Source: a virus
Direction: 5' to 3' (one strand)
DNA: 39,640 nucleotides
IMG/VR virus record: IMGVR_UViG_3300004151_000018
Location: 1 to 39,640 of that record
Position 1 is the stretch's first letter, and each line of letters opens with the position of its first letter. The notes beneath the pieces are model-generated. The model worked only from the letters and a program-made list of their open reading frames with translations. It was not told the origin of the DNA and did no database searches. A program made the translations under genes and the position numbers. Below are positions 11,001 through 17,870 of the stretch, in pieces.

Positions 11001-13642
11001 ACATAGTCGATGGACTTCTGGTTCACGCCGGGGTCGACCGCCGCCGGCGCCAGTTCCGGCAGGTCGTTTGCCGCGCGGACGGACGGAACACCGCCTTGCA
11101 CCGTCGAGATCGTCCGGGTGATCGCGGCCAAGCGCTTTTCCAGGGCGGCGATGTCATCCTGACGTCGGTTGATTTCGACGCGGGACTGCGCGGGATCGAG
11201 CAGCCTGCCGGTTTCCAGCCCCTGGATCTGAGATTTCGCGTCAGCGATCTTCTGCCGCAGCGCCGCCGGATCGTCGTCGCCAAACAGCGCGTTCGCGAAC
11301 AACCCGCCGGGCGAGTAACGCAACACCGGGTTGGCGTTCAGAACCTTGCCGATTCCGCCCAAACTTGGGTTTTCGATGAAATCGGCCAGGGCTTTGAAGG
11401 TGTCGGACAGAGCGACGGTGACGCCAATGGTGATCTTGGAATTCGCCGCCGTGTCCACCATCCTGTTGAACTGCACGCCGAGATCGTGCATGGCGGTGCC
11501 CGCTGGCGACAGGGAGTCCTTCCGCAACCCGTCAAACCGCCGGTGCAGCGCGCCCAACACCACGCCCAGGGCTTCGGCCTGTTTGCCGTGTTCGCCCATG
11601 ACACGGACCGCTTCGACTTCCGCCGGAGTCAGAAAGCCGATGGACTCCTGGAGCTGCAGGATCGCCGGTTGGCCTTCGGTCTTCAGCTTGACCAGTCCCT
11701 TCACGGCGTCATCAACCGACTGTCCCAGCCCCGCCGCCATGTCCGACCCCAGGACGGCCAGCTCCCGGCCCAGCGCGGCGCTGACGCCGCGCGTGCTGGC
11801 CAGCATCTTGCCGACGGCGAAGGATTCCGAACGCCCCGCGCCCCCTTCGTAGAGCGCCTTCGAGACGTCGCGCAGTTGCACGGCGGTCGCCTGCGCTTCC
11901 GTGCCATAAGCCCGCATGGTGACGGTGAGTTCACGGGTGTGCGCGCTGTTTTCCACCGCCCGCGCGCCGATCAGCGCCAAGCCGCCCGCAACAGCCGCCG
12001 CCGTCAGCACAATCGCGGTCATGGGCGTGGCGAGCAGCGCCATGGCGCGTTCCAGCCCACCGACCGCCCCGACCGCTTGCGGCCCCTGTTGCAACAGGGG
12101 AAGGAACAGGCCCTGGCCAGATCCGACCTGGACGGCAAAATCCTGAAACTGATAGCTGAGGTTGGTCACTTCGTGCGCGGCCAGCTTCGTTTTGCTGGCC
12201 GATGCGTCCAAAACGCCATGCTGGCGTTTCAGCCCAGCCGTCAGCTCGTCAACCCGCCCCACCACCTGCGGATCGCCCTTGGCCGCCGCGTCGTTCAGCA
12301 GCTTCAGATCTGCGGACAAGGCCCGCATTTTCGCGGCGGCGGGATCGGCCCTGTCCATAAGGGATTGGAGCGCGGCTTCTTCCTTCTTCGCGGCGATGGC
12401 CGCCGGTGACAGCGCCGCCGTCACCCGATCAATGTCGGCAGCCAGCTCCGCTTCCGACCGCCCGGCGGCGACGGCGCCGGCGCGCACGTCGGACAGGGCC
12501 TTGTCGTAACGGACCTGGGCGGCGTGGGCGGGGTCCAGCGCGTTCATCACGGACCCATAGGAGGCGGAAAGACGCGCGTTTTCCGCCGCTGTTTCCGCCG
12601 CCCGCTTCTGCGCCGGGTCGTTGGCTGCCGCATAAGCGGTTCGCAGGCGGTTGGCTTCGGCTTCTTCGACCCCGACCCGACGGATCATGGATTCGAGATC
12701 AACCAGTCCCGCCTCATACTTGCGCTGCGCCACATCGACCAGCCCGAGCGACACGCGGTAAGCGTCCAGCTCGTCAGCGCCAGCCGCAAACGCCGCATTT
12801 AAGTCATCCAAGCGCTGGGCGGACCCGTCGTCGCCAAAGGTGATGGTCCCGGCGCCGCTGACCGCCCCGGTCGTGGCGTAGCGGGTTGGCCCAATCGTGG
12901 CGGTGTTGGCGGTTTGACGGGACAGACCAACGGCGTCATTGATGGACCGTTGAGCCGCCGAAACGCCGCGAAGGCTGGCTTCCAGCCCCTTGGCGGCGGC
13001 GGCCCATTCGGAAAAGCCGGTGTGGCCCGCCCGGAAACTGGCGTCCACCGCTTGCAACGCCTTGGCGACGCCATACACCCCGTTCGACGCGGTTTCCGCC
13101 ACAGCGTAAACGGCGGACATGCCGCTGGCCCAGCCACCAACCGCCGCCGACGCGGCGTTCGCGCCTTTTTCCAGATCGTCGAACAGCTTGTTGTTCGCAG
13201 CCCGAGCGCGTTCGGTTGCCCGTTCGATCAAGGCCAGAATGTTGGCGCGCTGCGTCTCTTTGTCGGCGGCAGAGGCCGTGCTTTTTTCCAAAGCCTCCAA
13301 ATGACGACGGTATTCCGCCGTAGCCTTTGCGATCAACAGGGCTTCGCGCTGGGTGCGGTCATATTTGTTGGCCAGTTGCTCCACGGACAGGGACTGGCGC
13401 GTGACGCGCTCGGTCGTCCGTTCGACCGAAGCGCCATAGTCGTCGGTGGCCGTCTTACCCTTCGCCATCCCGGTGGCGAGCGTGTCCCCCGCCTTTTTGC
13501 CCGTCTGGCCCAGGCGATCAACATTCCCTTCGGCGACGGTCGCCGCCGCGCCCAGCCCGGTGACGTTGTCGGTCGCCGTCTTGACCCCGGCGGAAACCCC
13601 GTCTTTGAAGCCGACAGAAAGTTCTTCGACGTTTTCGGTCAT
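5066..13642 (-). CDS. Tail tape measure protein with internal lytic transglycosylase domain
   Basis: This 2,858-residue protein sets tail length, plugs the tail tube and crosses the cell envelope on infection. Residues 1-600 are Ala/Glu-rich coiled coil followed by the family hallmark VTNLSYQFQDFAVQVGSGQG, LLQQGPQAVGAVGG and a hydrophobic segment near residue 540. Around residues 1305-1400 is a soluble lytic transglycosylase domain: catalytic Glu in AKIESNF (about 1322), then GVMQLMPGTA and AGAYNAGP. A second hydrophobic stretch lies near 1620-1660. Around 1850-1890 is a GEDGPEAAKL and GGERIWNAHET motif, normally found near the end of such proteins, yet about 950 more residues follow and end in GVDSVVARYAGGGA (near 2720). 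At roughly 1.5 angstroms per residue the tail could be up to about 0.4 micrometres. The ATG at 13640-13642 has a GAGG 8 nt upstream. Confidence 0.93.
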   Translation of the reverse strand: MTENVEELSVGFKDGVSAGVKTATDNVTGLGAAATVAEGNVDRLGQTGKKAGDTLATGMAKGKTATDDYGASVERTTERVTRQSLSVEQLANKYDRTQREALLIAKATAEYRRHLEALEKSTASAADKETQRANILALIERATERARAANNKLFDDLEKGANAASAAVGGWASGMSAVYAVAETASNGVYGVAKALQAVDASFRAGHTGFSEWAAAAKGLEASLRGVSAAQRSINDAVGLSRQTANTATIGPTRYATTGAVSGAGTITFGDDGSAQRLDDLNAAFAAGADELDAYRVSLGLVDVAQRKYEAGLVDLESMIRRVGVEEAEANRLRTAYAAANDPAQKRAAETAAENARLSASYGSVMNALDPAHAAQVRYDKALSDVRAGAVAAGRSEAELAADIDRVTAALSPAAIAAKKEEAALQSLMDRADPAAAKMRALSADLKLLNDAAAKGDPQVVGRVDELTAGLKRQHGVLDASASKTKLAAHEVTNLSYQFQDFAVQVGSGQGLFLPLLQQGPQAVGAVGGLERAMALLATPMTAIVLTAAAVAGGLALIGARAVENSAHTRELTVTMRAYGTEAQATAVQLRDVSKALYEGGAGRSESFAVGKMLASTRGVSAALGRELAVLGSDMAAGLGQSVDDAVKGLVKLKTEGQPAILQLQESIGFLTPAEVEAVRVMGEHGKQAEALGVVLGALHRRFDGLRKDSLSPAGTAMHDLGVQFNRMVDTAANSKITIGVTVALSDTFKALADFIENPSLGGIGKVLNANPVLRYSPGGLFANALFGDDDPAALRQKIADAKSQIQGLETGRLLDPAQSRVEINRRQDDIAALEKRLAAITRTISTVQGGVPSVRAANDLPELAPAAVDPGVNQKSIDYVDELTRAYHRQSEALRGNAVQRALAQADLRAEDEIAKNNISGAEAITLRIIRQREALRDLTLAVDDARRAAEADIAGNGILARAYGVSGAAVHDAQIQQKALTEAARGSVEPYDAIVSRLRAMDDAQRAVQAAQFSATLRDQAADALRLADAWGKGAAAAREATLANEVLAEARKRGLDPTRDAGELNALGQGVLARDLAQRSQQFAQMAAEQRQAVELANAEYAMLGQSNAERARAVAILQTSNDLRAKGADLTDLGTQAYIRQQGELARVNSQLQDAAQQAANIAQPITSSFEDVVVGAKKASEAGKALAEDLKRLFVRSVITKPAETWLSGTLTQLMSGGVVTANDNAPKPANDPGQLTRILGSVNSGLGASAANALWVQVAGASAAGALAALPPAAAPTSGLPLPVAIKDGGQVVDALRSEARAQGVPEEVVLAVAKIESNFRQYDQQGRVTTSSAGAQGVMQLMPGTAKWLGVDASDTLQNVQGGVRYLAMLGRQFGGDWVKAAGAYNAGPTRMTDWVDRGRALPAETTSYMGEFSKAVKAVGGDVGQFGGRIADASQATTGVTAAQESALQVQFDAITAGKAQAVSVQMLTQDQEALVDSVLGVTKPMGDAAGAATAFGDAATSGADTFLGGLQKMLGGASDFFSDLLGVGGTSSVGSSGKQVLRNADGSTSYAPTVKGAGGSWLDAKVFGQAEGARPSANFVGPMPGVDAQGIGGWNPSWGQLLQGIGGIASGALMATQKGATTGQKIGGGLTAAGGVAAMIPGGQIVGGVMMAAGALLSAVTGAKDRGTAYSRSNITLGSNGKYALGSYDADNNGDPTKFNADAAKIAKGLNDIMTRLNLTAGRGDSFIDTKDKSAEQAALELLKGMRSGVPEISYAIAHETATSLDEMLSHLEFANSFQTQLRALRSSLSDLVTQFQSGVDAGNALGKSLLDFVDNAQSVFKVSAGAKLPGFASGTVSAPSGLAVVGEDGPEAAKLRDGMALLGKSGPELVHLQGGERIWNAHETAQMLASLGEGRDDTLIHLRGSDELAAVQRALGTSGRVNPATGLLGFDDGDAASGHGGENAGHGETNSSTAGRDSAYGGGWGDTGRGSGGALSAIADTVSDLSAAVTDTLASFAGWQASSAAATQEQTAALAGVAGLSMTAVASTLSAIASTVGPSISGMIESLTGVKGTAPAVSADYGDMSPNDFSGVVGAGVGAGGTIGDQAVQAAGGGGAYRGLTAQDINATVASLSTAIKADPTLTGALIGSMRVGTDGVGGTVDELARSAVGLGGLTLTSDVQSVIDDLDQAVRSLTTAGASIPDALRQARDNAVNFGASRGFEATGATEDRRSAQLQDSFDAVGLVKSRVAELNGIVVALGNNTFSPIGKDFDALAADMRRASQAYVAAGQAVPDGLYGAMQQMLALGAVKKRLLDEVAGVTVETSPEQKAVEQLRGKWSTASTDLVKAFSTVGIVGDELAAKLQEGFGNALKKEQVSYGKSLDTGLRKAKGEEGYDSAVALIDSYKTALQDVNALWPEGADRATQAAKVTATLTASMSGLVKSGSITDASLQDIVRAFADTPDAVNAATAALTDLNKTASDTAAEAAQTARNSAVQSWRSVLSSSLSTTTSLASQWQNLHDTLQKTRLSNLLGDYSPLTLEQRYLEAQRQWRDTLAIANDNTPTDAESLAAADKLSGLSDAYLKASKDYWASAKPGDFLEVQEGFSSMESVAHRQLTTAQSQLTYLQSMDATLKSLDSAATEQSRMEQIVATPRKWGATDQVGANMQLALKTGYMGDFGGGGWQAWIVQQSDSVKTIARTVLTQLGQGWRVNGFQTGGIVGAYEDGGLVGNGLWGVDSVVARYAGGGAIALAGGEGVLTARATAAIGGAATIDYINDNGALPFVSERPAPETLLPPARPVPASGGDSAAVLAELRRQNALLEEQNRLLRRGNSTAGMVGDRLASRLDTVSDTVRSEAARAAFRDKKAA

Positions 13643-13652
13643 GCGAGGGGCC

Positions 13653-14390
13653 TCAACGCAGGGGGGTGATAATCAAGGCAGGCGATTCAACGCGGGTGCC
13701 TTGACGCTTCCGCGTTCGGCCCGCCCGCTTGCCCGTTGTCCAAACCTGCTGATTGCGCAGGATGTACTGACCGGGGAAATCCATGGTCCAGACGCGCTTG
13801 ACGGACACGACGGAGCCGAAACGCGACCGGATTTGCTTCACCGCGTCGTCAAACAGCCCCGGAGCGACCGAAAACGACAGCGACGTGCCGCCGATGAGCT
13901 GGACGTCGACCTTGCGGCTGTAGGGCGCCATGTTGCCGATCACCACCTGGGTCACGGTGGCGGTCAGCAGCGCGGGGTCGAACTGGGCGGCGGGCACGAA
14001 CTTGCCGCCGTCCGTCCGCCCGCCTTCGGTGATGCCGAAATAGAATCCGTCCCGGAAATGCGCCGTCTTGCCCGTCGACGGGTTCAGCGGGATACCGGAT
14101 CGGGCCGGACTGCGGTTGATGAGGAAGGAGAGGGCGAAGGTGCAGACCGGCCCGAGAATCCCGAACCGATAAACGATGCGCCCGCCATCCGCCGGACGCA
14201 CCGCCTCTTCCGCCGCCCCTTCAACCCCGTCCACGAACCGCCGGTAGCGGGGCGACGCCCGCCCAACCGCGATCAACTGGTCGCGTTCGCGCTTGGCGAT
14301 GGCGGCCAGATGGCGCGATTGAGCTTCGGGCGACAGGGTGCGGTCGACGAAGACCAGCAGGCGTTCGTTGAAAGCGGCGGCTTTGGCCAT
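13653..14390 (-). CDS. Putative tail-associated protein between chaperones and tape measure
   Basis: This protein of 245 residues starts MAKAAAFNERLLVFVDRTL, with the ATG at 14388-14390 two bases after the GT-extension stop. The N-terminal third is helical and charged (SRHLAAIAKRERDQLIAVG), and the rest is beta-rich with YRFGILGPVCTFALSFL and a basic C-terminus (TGKRAGRTRKRQGTR). Homologous-looking proteins occur in alphaproteobacterial siphophages next to the tape measure, but I cannot name the family. A role in tail initiation or as a tail-tip ring is possible. The basic tail might contact nucleic acid. The longer open frame upstream is not used, as it overlaps the chaperone frame. Confidence 0.55.
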   Translation of the reverse strand: MAKAAAFNERLLVFVDRTLSPEAQSRHLAAIAKRERDQLIAVGRASPRYRRFVDGVEGAAEEAVRPADGGRIVYRFGILGPVCTFALSFLINRSPARSGIPLNPSTGKTAHFRDGFYFGITEGGRTDGGKFVPAAQFDPALLTATVTQVVIGNMAPYSRKVDVQLIGGTSLSFSVAPGLFDDAVKQIRSRFGSVVSVKRVWTMDFPGQYILRNQQVWTTGKRAGRTRKRQGTRVESPALIITPLR

Positions 14391-14392
14391 CG

Positions 14393-14788
14393 TCAACCTG
14401 CTTCCTGCTTTTGCTGCGCTTCCGCCGCCCGTTCTGCCCACCAGGCGGCATAGACGTCGTCCATGGCGCGCAGCAGACGGAACAGCACGGCCAACGGGTG
14501 GCCATGCTCGACGGCGTACAGCCGCACGGCGGTCCATGGGATGTTGGACGGCAAGGCCGGACCCATGCCGCCGCCCCGCCAGGACCGTTCATCGGTGAGA
14601 GCGAACCAGGCGCGCCACGCCCATTGCAGCCACGGTTCCACCGCCGCCGCTTCGCCCTGTTCGGTCAGCTGGGCGACGATGGCGGCGGCGGTTGCGGGAT
14701 CCTCTTCCGCCAATTCTTCGGCCAGGTCGGCGAGCCGCCCCTGGTCGAAGGATTTTCGGCCGAGGTGATCCCGCAGCGCGGCGGTCAG
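14393..14788 (-). CDS. GT-type tail assembly chaperone extension (read by -1 frameshift)
   Basis: This is the second half of a frameshifted chaperone. The frame is open from the slippery heptamer at 14788-14794 to the stop at 14393, giving 131 extra residues after residue 140 of the upstream gene, for a 271-residue fusion. It begins LTAALRDHLGRKSFDQ, then LADLAEELAEEDPATAAAIV, a tryptophan-rich WLQWAWRAWFALTDERSW and a helical C-terminus. There is no good ATG: the first possible independent start is a TTG at 14711-14713 without a clear Shine-Dalgarno, which supports expression by frameshift. In lambda, gpG and gpGT bind the tape measure and tail tube subunits and are absent from virions. Confidence 0.75.
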   Translation of the reverse strand: MTAALRDHLGRKSFDQGRLADLAEELAEEDPATAAAIVAQLTEQGEAAAVEPWLQWAWRAWFALTDERSWRGGGMGPALPSNIPWTAVRLYAVEHGHPLAVLFRLLRAMDDVYAAWWAERAAEAQQKQEAG

Positions 14789-15207
14789 TTTCCCTCCGCG
14801 TCCGCCAGTTCGCCCGCCGTCGCTTCGGTGGCCATGGTGGCGGCGGTGAAGGCCAGATCGAGCAGCTTGCGGCCACGCGGCTGCTGGATCAGGTCACAGA
14901 ACTCGTTGAACGACAGCGCGGCGCCGCCGATGACGCAGTCCCGCACATCGACCAAGGAGTGCTTAACCAGGCACCGCGCGTTGATGTCACGGAGCTGGCT
15001 GAAGGGAATGCGCTTCGTGTCGTTGTTGAAGCCCTTGGCGCGTTCCCGCTGCATGCGGGTTTGCGCGTCGTTGAACGCGTCGTTCAAGCCGCGCGTTTTG
15101 ATCTTCAGCGGACGGTCGGGATCCGGATGGACCCAGCGGCCTTCGGTGAAGACGTCTTCGTCCACCAGCAGATCGTCCAGGGCGTTGAGATTCAGGGCGT
15201 CGGTCAT
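14785..15207 (-). CDS. Tail assembly chaperone, gpG-like
   Basis: This 140-residue protein precedes the tape measure by two genes and ends at a -1 frameshift site. It is mixed alpha/beta, starting MTDALNLNALDDLLVDEDVF, with TEGRWVHPDPDRPLKIKTRG and LSFNEFCDLIQQPRGRKLLD. Chaperones in this position usually form oligomers on the tape measure before tube polymerisation. The ATG is at 15205-15207. A strong stem-loop lies about 45 nt upstream and separates this gene from the tail tube operon segment. The function rests on gene order and the frameshift; sequence similarity to gpG itself is not obvious. Confidence 0.75.
   Translation of the reverse strand: MTDALNLNALDDLLVDEDVFTEGRWVHPDPDRPLKIKTRGLNDAFNDAQTRMQRERAKGFNNDTKRIPFSQLRDINARCLVKHSLVDVRDCVIGGAALSFNEFCDLIQQPRGRKLLDLAFTAATMATEATAGELADAEGN
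14788..14794 (-). promoter_or_regulatory. Programmed -1 ribosomal frameshift site, GGGAAAC
   Basis: On the minus strand the last codons of the upstream chaperone read GAG GGA AAC TGA, so the heptamer G GGA AAC is in exactly the X XXY YYZ register for tandem -1 slippage. Lambda uses G GGA AAG at the same point of its G/T genes. Slipping gives CTG ACC GCC, which opens the 131-codon second frame. A short CCGC/GCGG inverted repeat just downstream could act as a weak stimulator; I did not find a long stem. Confidence 0.85.
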
Positions 15208-15251
15208 CGCAAAAGTCCTTTTGGTCGGATTGGTCGTGATGCGCGATGAAT

Positions 15252-15278
15252 GGGCGGACGCCGACCAAACGTCCGCCC
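15252..15278 (-). other. Nine-base-pair perfect stem-loop between tail tube block and chaperones
   Basis: GGGCGGACG at 15252-15260 pairs perfectly with CGTCCGCCC at 15270-15278 across a 9-nt loop. On the minus strand it is followed by ATTCATC, not a U-run, so it is not a classical intrinsic terminator. It could attenuate transcription or stabilise the 3' end of the very abundant tail tube message. It sits in a 136-bp gap with no gene. Confidence 0.6.
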
Positions 15279-15343
15279 CGGCACGCGCGCGCCGTCATGC
15301 CGCCCGGTCGGGCAGCCTCTTTCCCGTTGGTCGCGGGATCTCT

Positions 15344-15580
15344 TCAACGGGCCAGGAGGCGCCGATGCTGGTCCGGGATTTCGATGCGGATTGCCCGGTC
15401 AACCCGCACGACGATCAATTCACCGTCATTCTGCAGAATGCGGCCATCCGGGCCGGTCACATGAGCGCGGTACCAGCCTTCGACATCGTCGACTTCGACC
15501 ACGAACGGGATTTTCGCGCCGGTTACAGCGTCCACGACGCTGGCAAAAACAGCGCCGGGATCCCCTGCTTTGATGTGCAT
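15344..15580 (-). CDS. Small protein following the tail tube gene
   Basis: This 78-residue protein (start MHIKAGDPGAVFASVV) has a compact beta pattern, with KIPFVVEVDDVEGWYRA and GELIVVRVDRAIRI, and looks like a small all-beta domain. The start ATG is 9 nt after the stop of the tail tube gene, so it is probably translated from the same message. I do not recognise a family. Small genes at this place can encode tail decoration or tube-capping Ig-like domains; whether this one does is unknown. Confidence 0.5.
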   Translation of the reverse strand: MHIKAGDPGAVFASVVDAVTGAKIPFVVEVDDVEGWYRAHVTGPDGRILQNDGELIVVRVDRAIRIEIPDQHRRLLAR

Positions 15581-15589
15581 TCGCCCCTC

Positions 15590-17086
15590 CTAACGGACGA
15601 ATTCAAACCGGCAGAGGATCAGCTGAACGCCGGTCAAAGGATCCATGGAGGCGGTCATTTTGACAGGCAGTTTGACGTCCTGATTTTTGCCGCTGACCGT
15701 TGGATCACCGTCGCGGGCGATCAGACGCGGCGCTTCCCACACCATGGCGTGGCACTTGTCCTCACGGCCCAGGCGCATATTCACCGCACGCGCGACACCC
15801 GCATCCAGGTCCTGCAACAGTTCCGCGTTGCCGAAAAAAGTGTCCAGATCGACCGACACGTCGAACGCGCCGTCTTCCACATCCACCGGACCCATGGCGT
15901 TCGAATCACCGTCGGACACGGCGTCGCGGGCGCGCAGGTTGTTGTTGGTCGCGATCTTGATGGAGGAGGCCCAGTTGGGATTTCCCAGCGCCACCCCGCC
16001 ATACCCGATACGGCCGCAATTCGCGCTGAAGGCCATGACCGGATAGTCGGCGGATGCCGGAGCCGGATCGGGCGTGCTGTCGAGCGAGACGGTTCCGGGC
16101 GCGCCGCGCATGCCGATGAAGGCGATGGACCCGGCGGCCTTCTGTTTGGCCGAACCGCCGATTTCCAGCGTGTTCACCCGCATGCCGGATTGGGCGATGT
16201 AGGTCGGGACCGCCTGGCCCATGAAGCCGCGCTCCAGGGTGACGCCGCGTTTACCCACCCCGTTCACGATCATGTCGGGGATGAAGACGCGGATCGTCTT
16301 GCCCGCGCCGGTGTCCGCCGCCCAGGCGGGGGGCAGATTGTCCAAGGTCAGCTTGTGGGCGTCGATGCCGACCACCCGCCCCCAGGCGTTCGTCGGCCCG
16401 GTGTTGAAACGGTAAGAGGCCCCGGTGTCACCCACCTTCAGCCAGATCCCGACGCGCAGGTTGAGCGTGGTGAAGTCCAACCCGCCCGCTTCCGACGTCA
16501 AGCCGTCGGCCACCGCCCTGATGTCACCCGCAACCCCCTCAAAACCCACCACCTTCATGCGGGCTGCGGCGGCGGGAACCGCTTCGTCCATCAGCCCCGC
16601 CCCTGCAAAGGCGGGAGCGGTGGCGCTGCCGGTCGTCACCTTGGCCAGCTTGTTCCGGTTGGCGGCGGTGCCAAAGCCAGTGAAGCGCACCAGGTGCCCG
16701 GACACAAAGGCCGGACCCGCCGCCACCGTCACCACTTGCGTCGCCGCGTCGACCGCCTGGATCACGCTGTCGGCGACGCCGTCATTGTCGCGGTACGGGG
16801 TGTTTGACCAATCGTTGCAGAGAGCTGAGATGATTTCAGCGTCCAGCAGGCTGCCCGGCGTCGGGTAGTGCCATTCGATGCCAATGGACCCGTTGTTGTC
16901 CTTGCCGACCACCGTCGGATCGCTGTTCATCCGGTCATCACGGATGTCGTCGGATTCCACAGTGACCGGCTTCGACGACAGGCCGATGGAGGTGACGCGC
17001 TGGGCGAGCATGCGCGGGTTGGCTGGCGTCTGCCCAAAGGTCGTTTCAGCGACCCCGGTCAGGCGGACGCGGTTGGAAGTTGTCAT
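15590..17086 (-). CDS. Major tail (tube) protein
   Basis: This 498-residue protein begins MTTSNRVRLTGVAETTFGQTP, the usual start of phage tail tube subunits of the Phage_tail_3/TTP type (short N-terminal arm, then TTFG). RMLAQRVTSIGLSSKP, then EWHYPTPGSLLDAEIISAL and further beta strands follow, and the C-terminus GVQLILCRFEFVR is a beta strand. It forms the hexameric rings of the tail tube around the tape measure. At nearly 500 residues it is longer than many tube proteins (about 200-300), because of an inserted region around residues 100-250 that may be a surface domain. It follows the tail terminator block, and a terminator-like hairpin sits 28 nt before the ATG, which has AGGAG about 10 nt upstream. 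Confidence 0.85.
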   Translation of the reverse strand: MTTSNRVRLTGVAETTFGQTPANPRMLAQRVTSIGLSSKPVTVESDDIRDDRMNSDPTVVGKDNNGSIGIEWHYPTPGSLLDAEIISALCNDWSNTPYRDNDGVADSVIQAVDAATQVVTVAAGPAFVSGHLVRFTGFGTAANRNKLAKVTTGSATAPAFAGAGLMDEAVPAAAARMKVVGFEGVAGDIRAVADGLTSEAGGLDFTTLNLRVGIWLKVGDTGASYRFNTGPTNAWGRVVGIDAHKLTLDNLPPAWAADTGAGKTIRVFIPDMIVNGVGKRGVTLERGFMGQAVPTYIAQSGMRVNTLEIGGSAKQKAAGSIAFIGMRGAPGTVSLDSTPDPAPASADYPVMAFSANCGRIGYGGVALGNPNWASSIKIATNNNLRARDAVSDGDSNAMGPVDVEDGAFDVSVDLDTFFGNAELLQDLDAGVARAVNMRLGREDKCHAMVWEAPRLIARDGDPTVSGKNQDVKLPVKMTASMDPLTGVQLILCRFEFVR

Positions 17087-17114
17087 GGGCGGCGGCTCCT
17101 TTTAGCCAAGCACG

Positions 17115-17143
17115 AAAAAAGCCGCGAGGCGACGCCTGCGGCT
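17115..17143 (-). terminator. Terminator-like hairpin upstream of the tail tube gene
   Basis: On the minus strand AGCCGC and AGG pair with GCGGCT and CCT (one C bulged) around a short loop, followed by six T. This is a strong intrinsic-terminator form. It lies 28 nt after the previous gene's stop and 28 nt before the tail tube start codon, leaving no room for a full promoter plus leader. Confidence 0.8.
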
Positions 17144-17171
17144 GAACAACGATCAGAAACGGATGGGTGTG

Positions 17172-17405
17172 TCAGGCGGTCGGCTGGTCCGCGTCCGCAC
17201 CGTCAACGTCGCCAAGGTAAGCGTCGTCCACCAACGGCGACGCCGGTTCGACCAGGGCTGGGTTCGGCGGCGACAGGGGCACGAGGTGGCCCAGCGCGAC
17301 CAGGCGATCAATCGGCGCCGGGCCAGCCGCATCATCAGCGGAGACCGTCGCGCCAACGGCGAAACGGCGGGTGGGGGTGCGAAACACTTTCGCGACGGTG
17401 AACAT
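17172..17405 (-). CDS. Small protein before the tail tube gene
   Basis: This protein of 77 residues begins MFTVAKVFRTPTRRFAVG and ends DDAYLGDVDGADADQPTA. The N-terminal part is a small beta domain (FAVGATVSADDAAG) with a Leu/Val-rich core (IDRLVALGHLVPL), and the tail is acidic and Pro/Asp-rich. The pattern resembles many short phage proteins with a KOW- or SH3-like N-terminus, seen in head completion blocks, but no name can be given. I chose the ATG at 17403-17405 rather than the TTG two codons earlier. Confidence 0.5.
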   Translation of the reverse strand: MFTVAKVFRTPTRRFAVGATVSADDAAGPAPIDRLVALGHLVPLSPPNPALVEPASPLVDDAYLGDVDGADADQPTA

Positions 17406-17407
17406 GG

Positions 17408-17866
17408 TCAACTCCTGATCCAGTCAATGACGATGTGCATACCCCACCAATTGCCAGAATCGTCCTTGGCGCCAATGGGGTCGAAACGGATGCCCTGAAA
17501 CTCGATGGCGCCGATGTCCTCACCCCGGCACATGTTGGCGAAGGCGGTCAGCACCGTGCGGATGGTCCGGCTGCCGGTCCCGACCGGCGCAAAGGCGATC
17601 ACCGTCAGCGTGCCGGTCTCGTCCCAGCGGTCAGCGGTCGGATCGCCGCTGCCGATCGACGCCTGCTCCCACAGGTCGCCGCTGATGATGATCCGCGCCC
17701 AATGGTTCGGCGCCAGCTTGCCGTCCGCGCCCGTGGCCGGGCCGCGCGGCTGCGGCTCAGTGAAAGACTCGTTGTCCCACACCAGGGGGCACGGGGCCGG
17801 GGCGGCGTCGGTCCACCCCGCTTCCACGAAGGAGCGGATGGCGTCGAAGGCGGTGATCGTTGCCAT
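17408..17866 (-). CDS. Putative tail terminator protein (gpU/DUF4128-like)
   Basis: This 152-residue protein (start MATITAFDAIRSFVEAGW) has the arrangement of a phage tail terminator: an N-terminal helix that packs on a beta sheet, then IRTVLTAFANMCRGEDIGAI and GNWWGMHIVIDWI at the end. DUF4128 and gpU-type proteins form a hexameric ring capping the tail tube and joining it to the head. The gene lies directly between the head-tail connectors and the tail tube gene, where gpU usually lies. The start is the ATG at 17864-17866; the open frame continues upstream into the preceding gene but no start there is better. Confidence 0.6.
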   Translation of the reverse strand: MATITAFDAIRSFVEAGWTDAAPAPCPLVWDNESFTEPQPRGPATGADGKLAPNHWARIIISGDLWEQASIGSGDPTADRWDETGTLTVIAFAPVGTGSRTIRTVLTAFANMCRGEDIGAIEFQGIRFDPIGAKDDSGNWWGMHIVIDWIRS

Positions 17867-17870
17867 GGTG

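Noticed and set aside
10208-12409. A long plus-strand open frame of over 700 codons opposite the tape measure gene
   Set aside because: It is antisense to a confidently identified gene, is rich in Arg/Gly/Gln as expected from complementary GC-rich codons, and has no recognisable domain or ribosome binding site. Other long antisense frames, at 2832-4334, 5222-6649, 6689-8272, 14411-16807, 19437-21089, 24154-25917 and 36873-38159, were rejected for the same reasons.
14589-14876. An alternative minus-strand frame overlapping both chaperone parts
   Set aside because: Its composition is Arg/Pro-rich and it lacks a good start, whereas the GGGAAAC site explains the two-frame layout.
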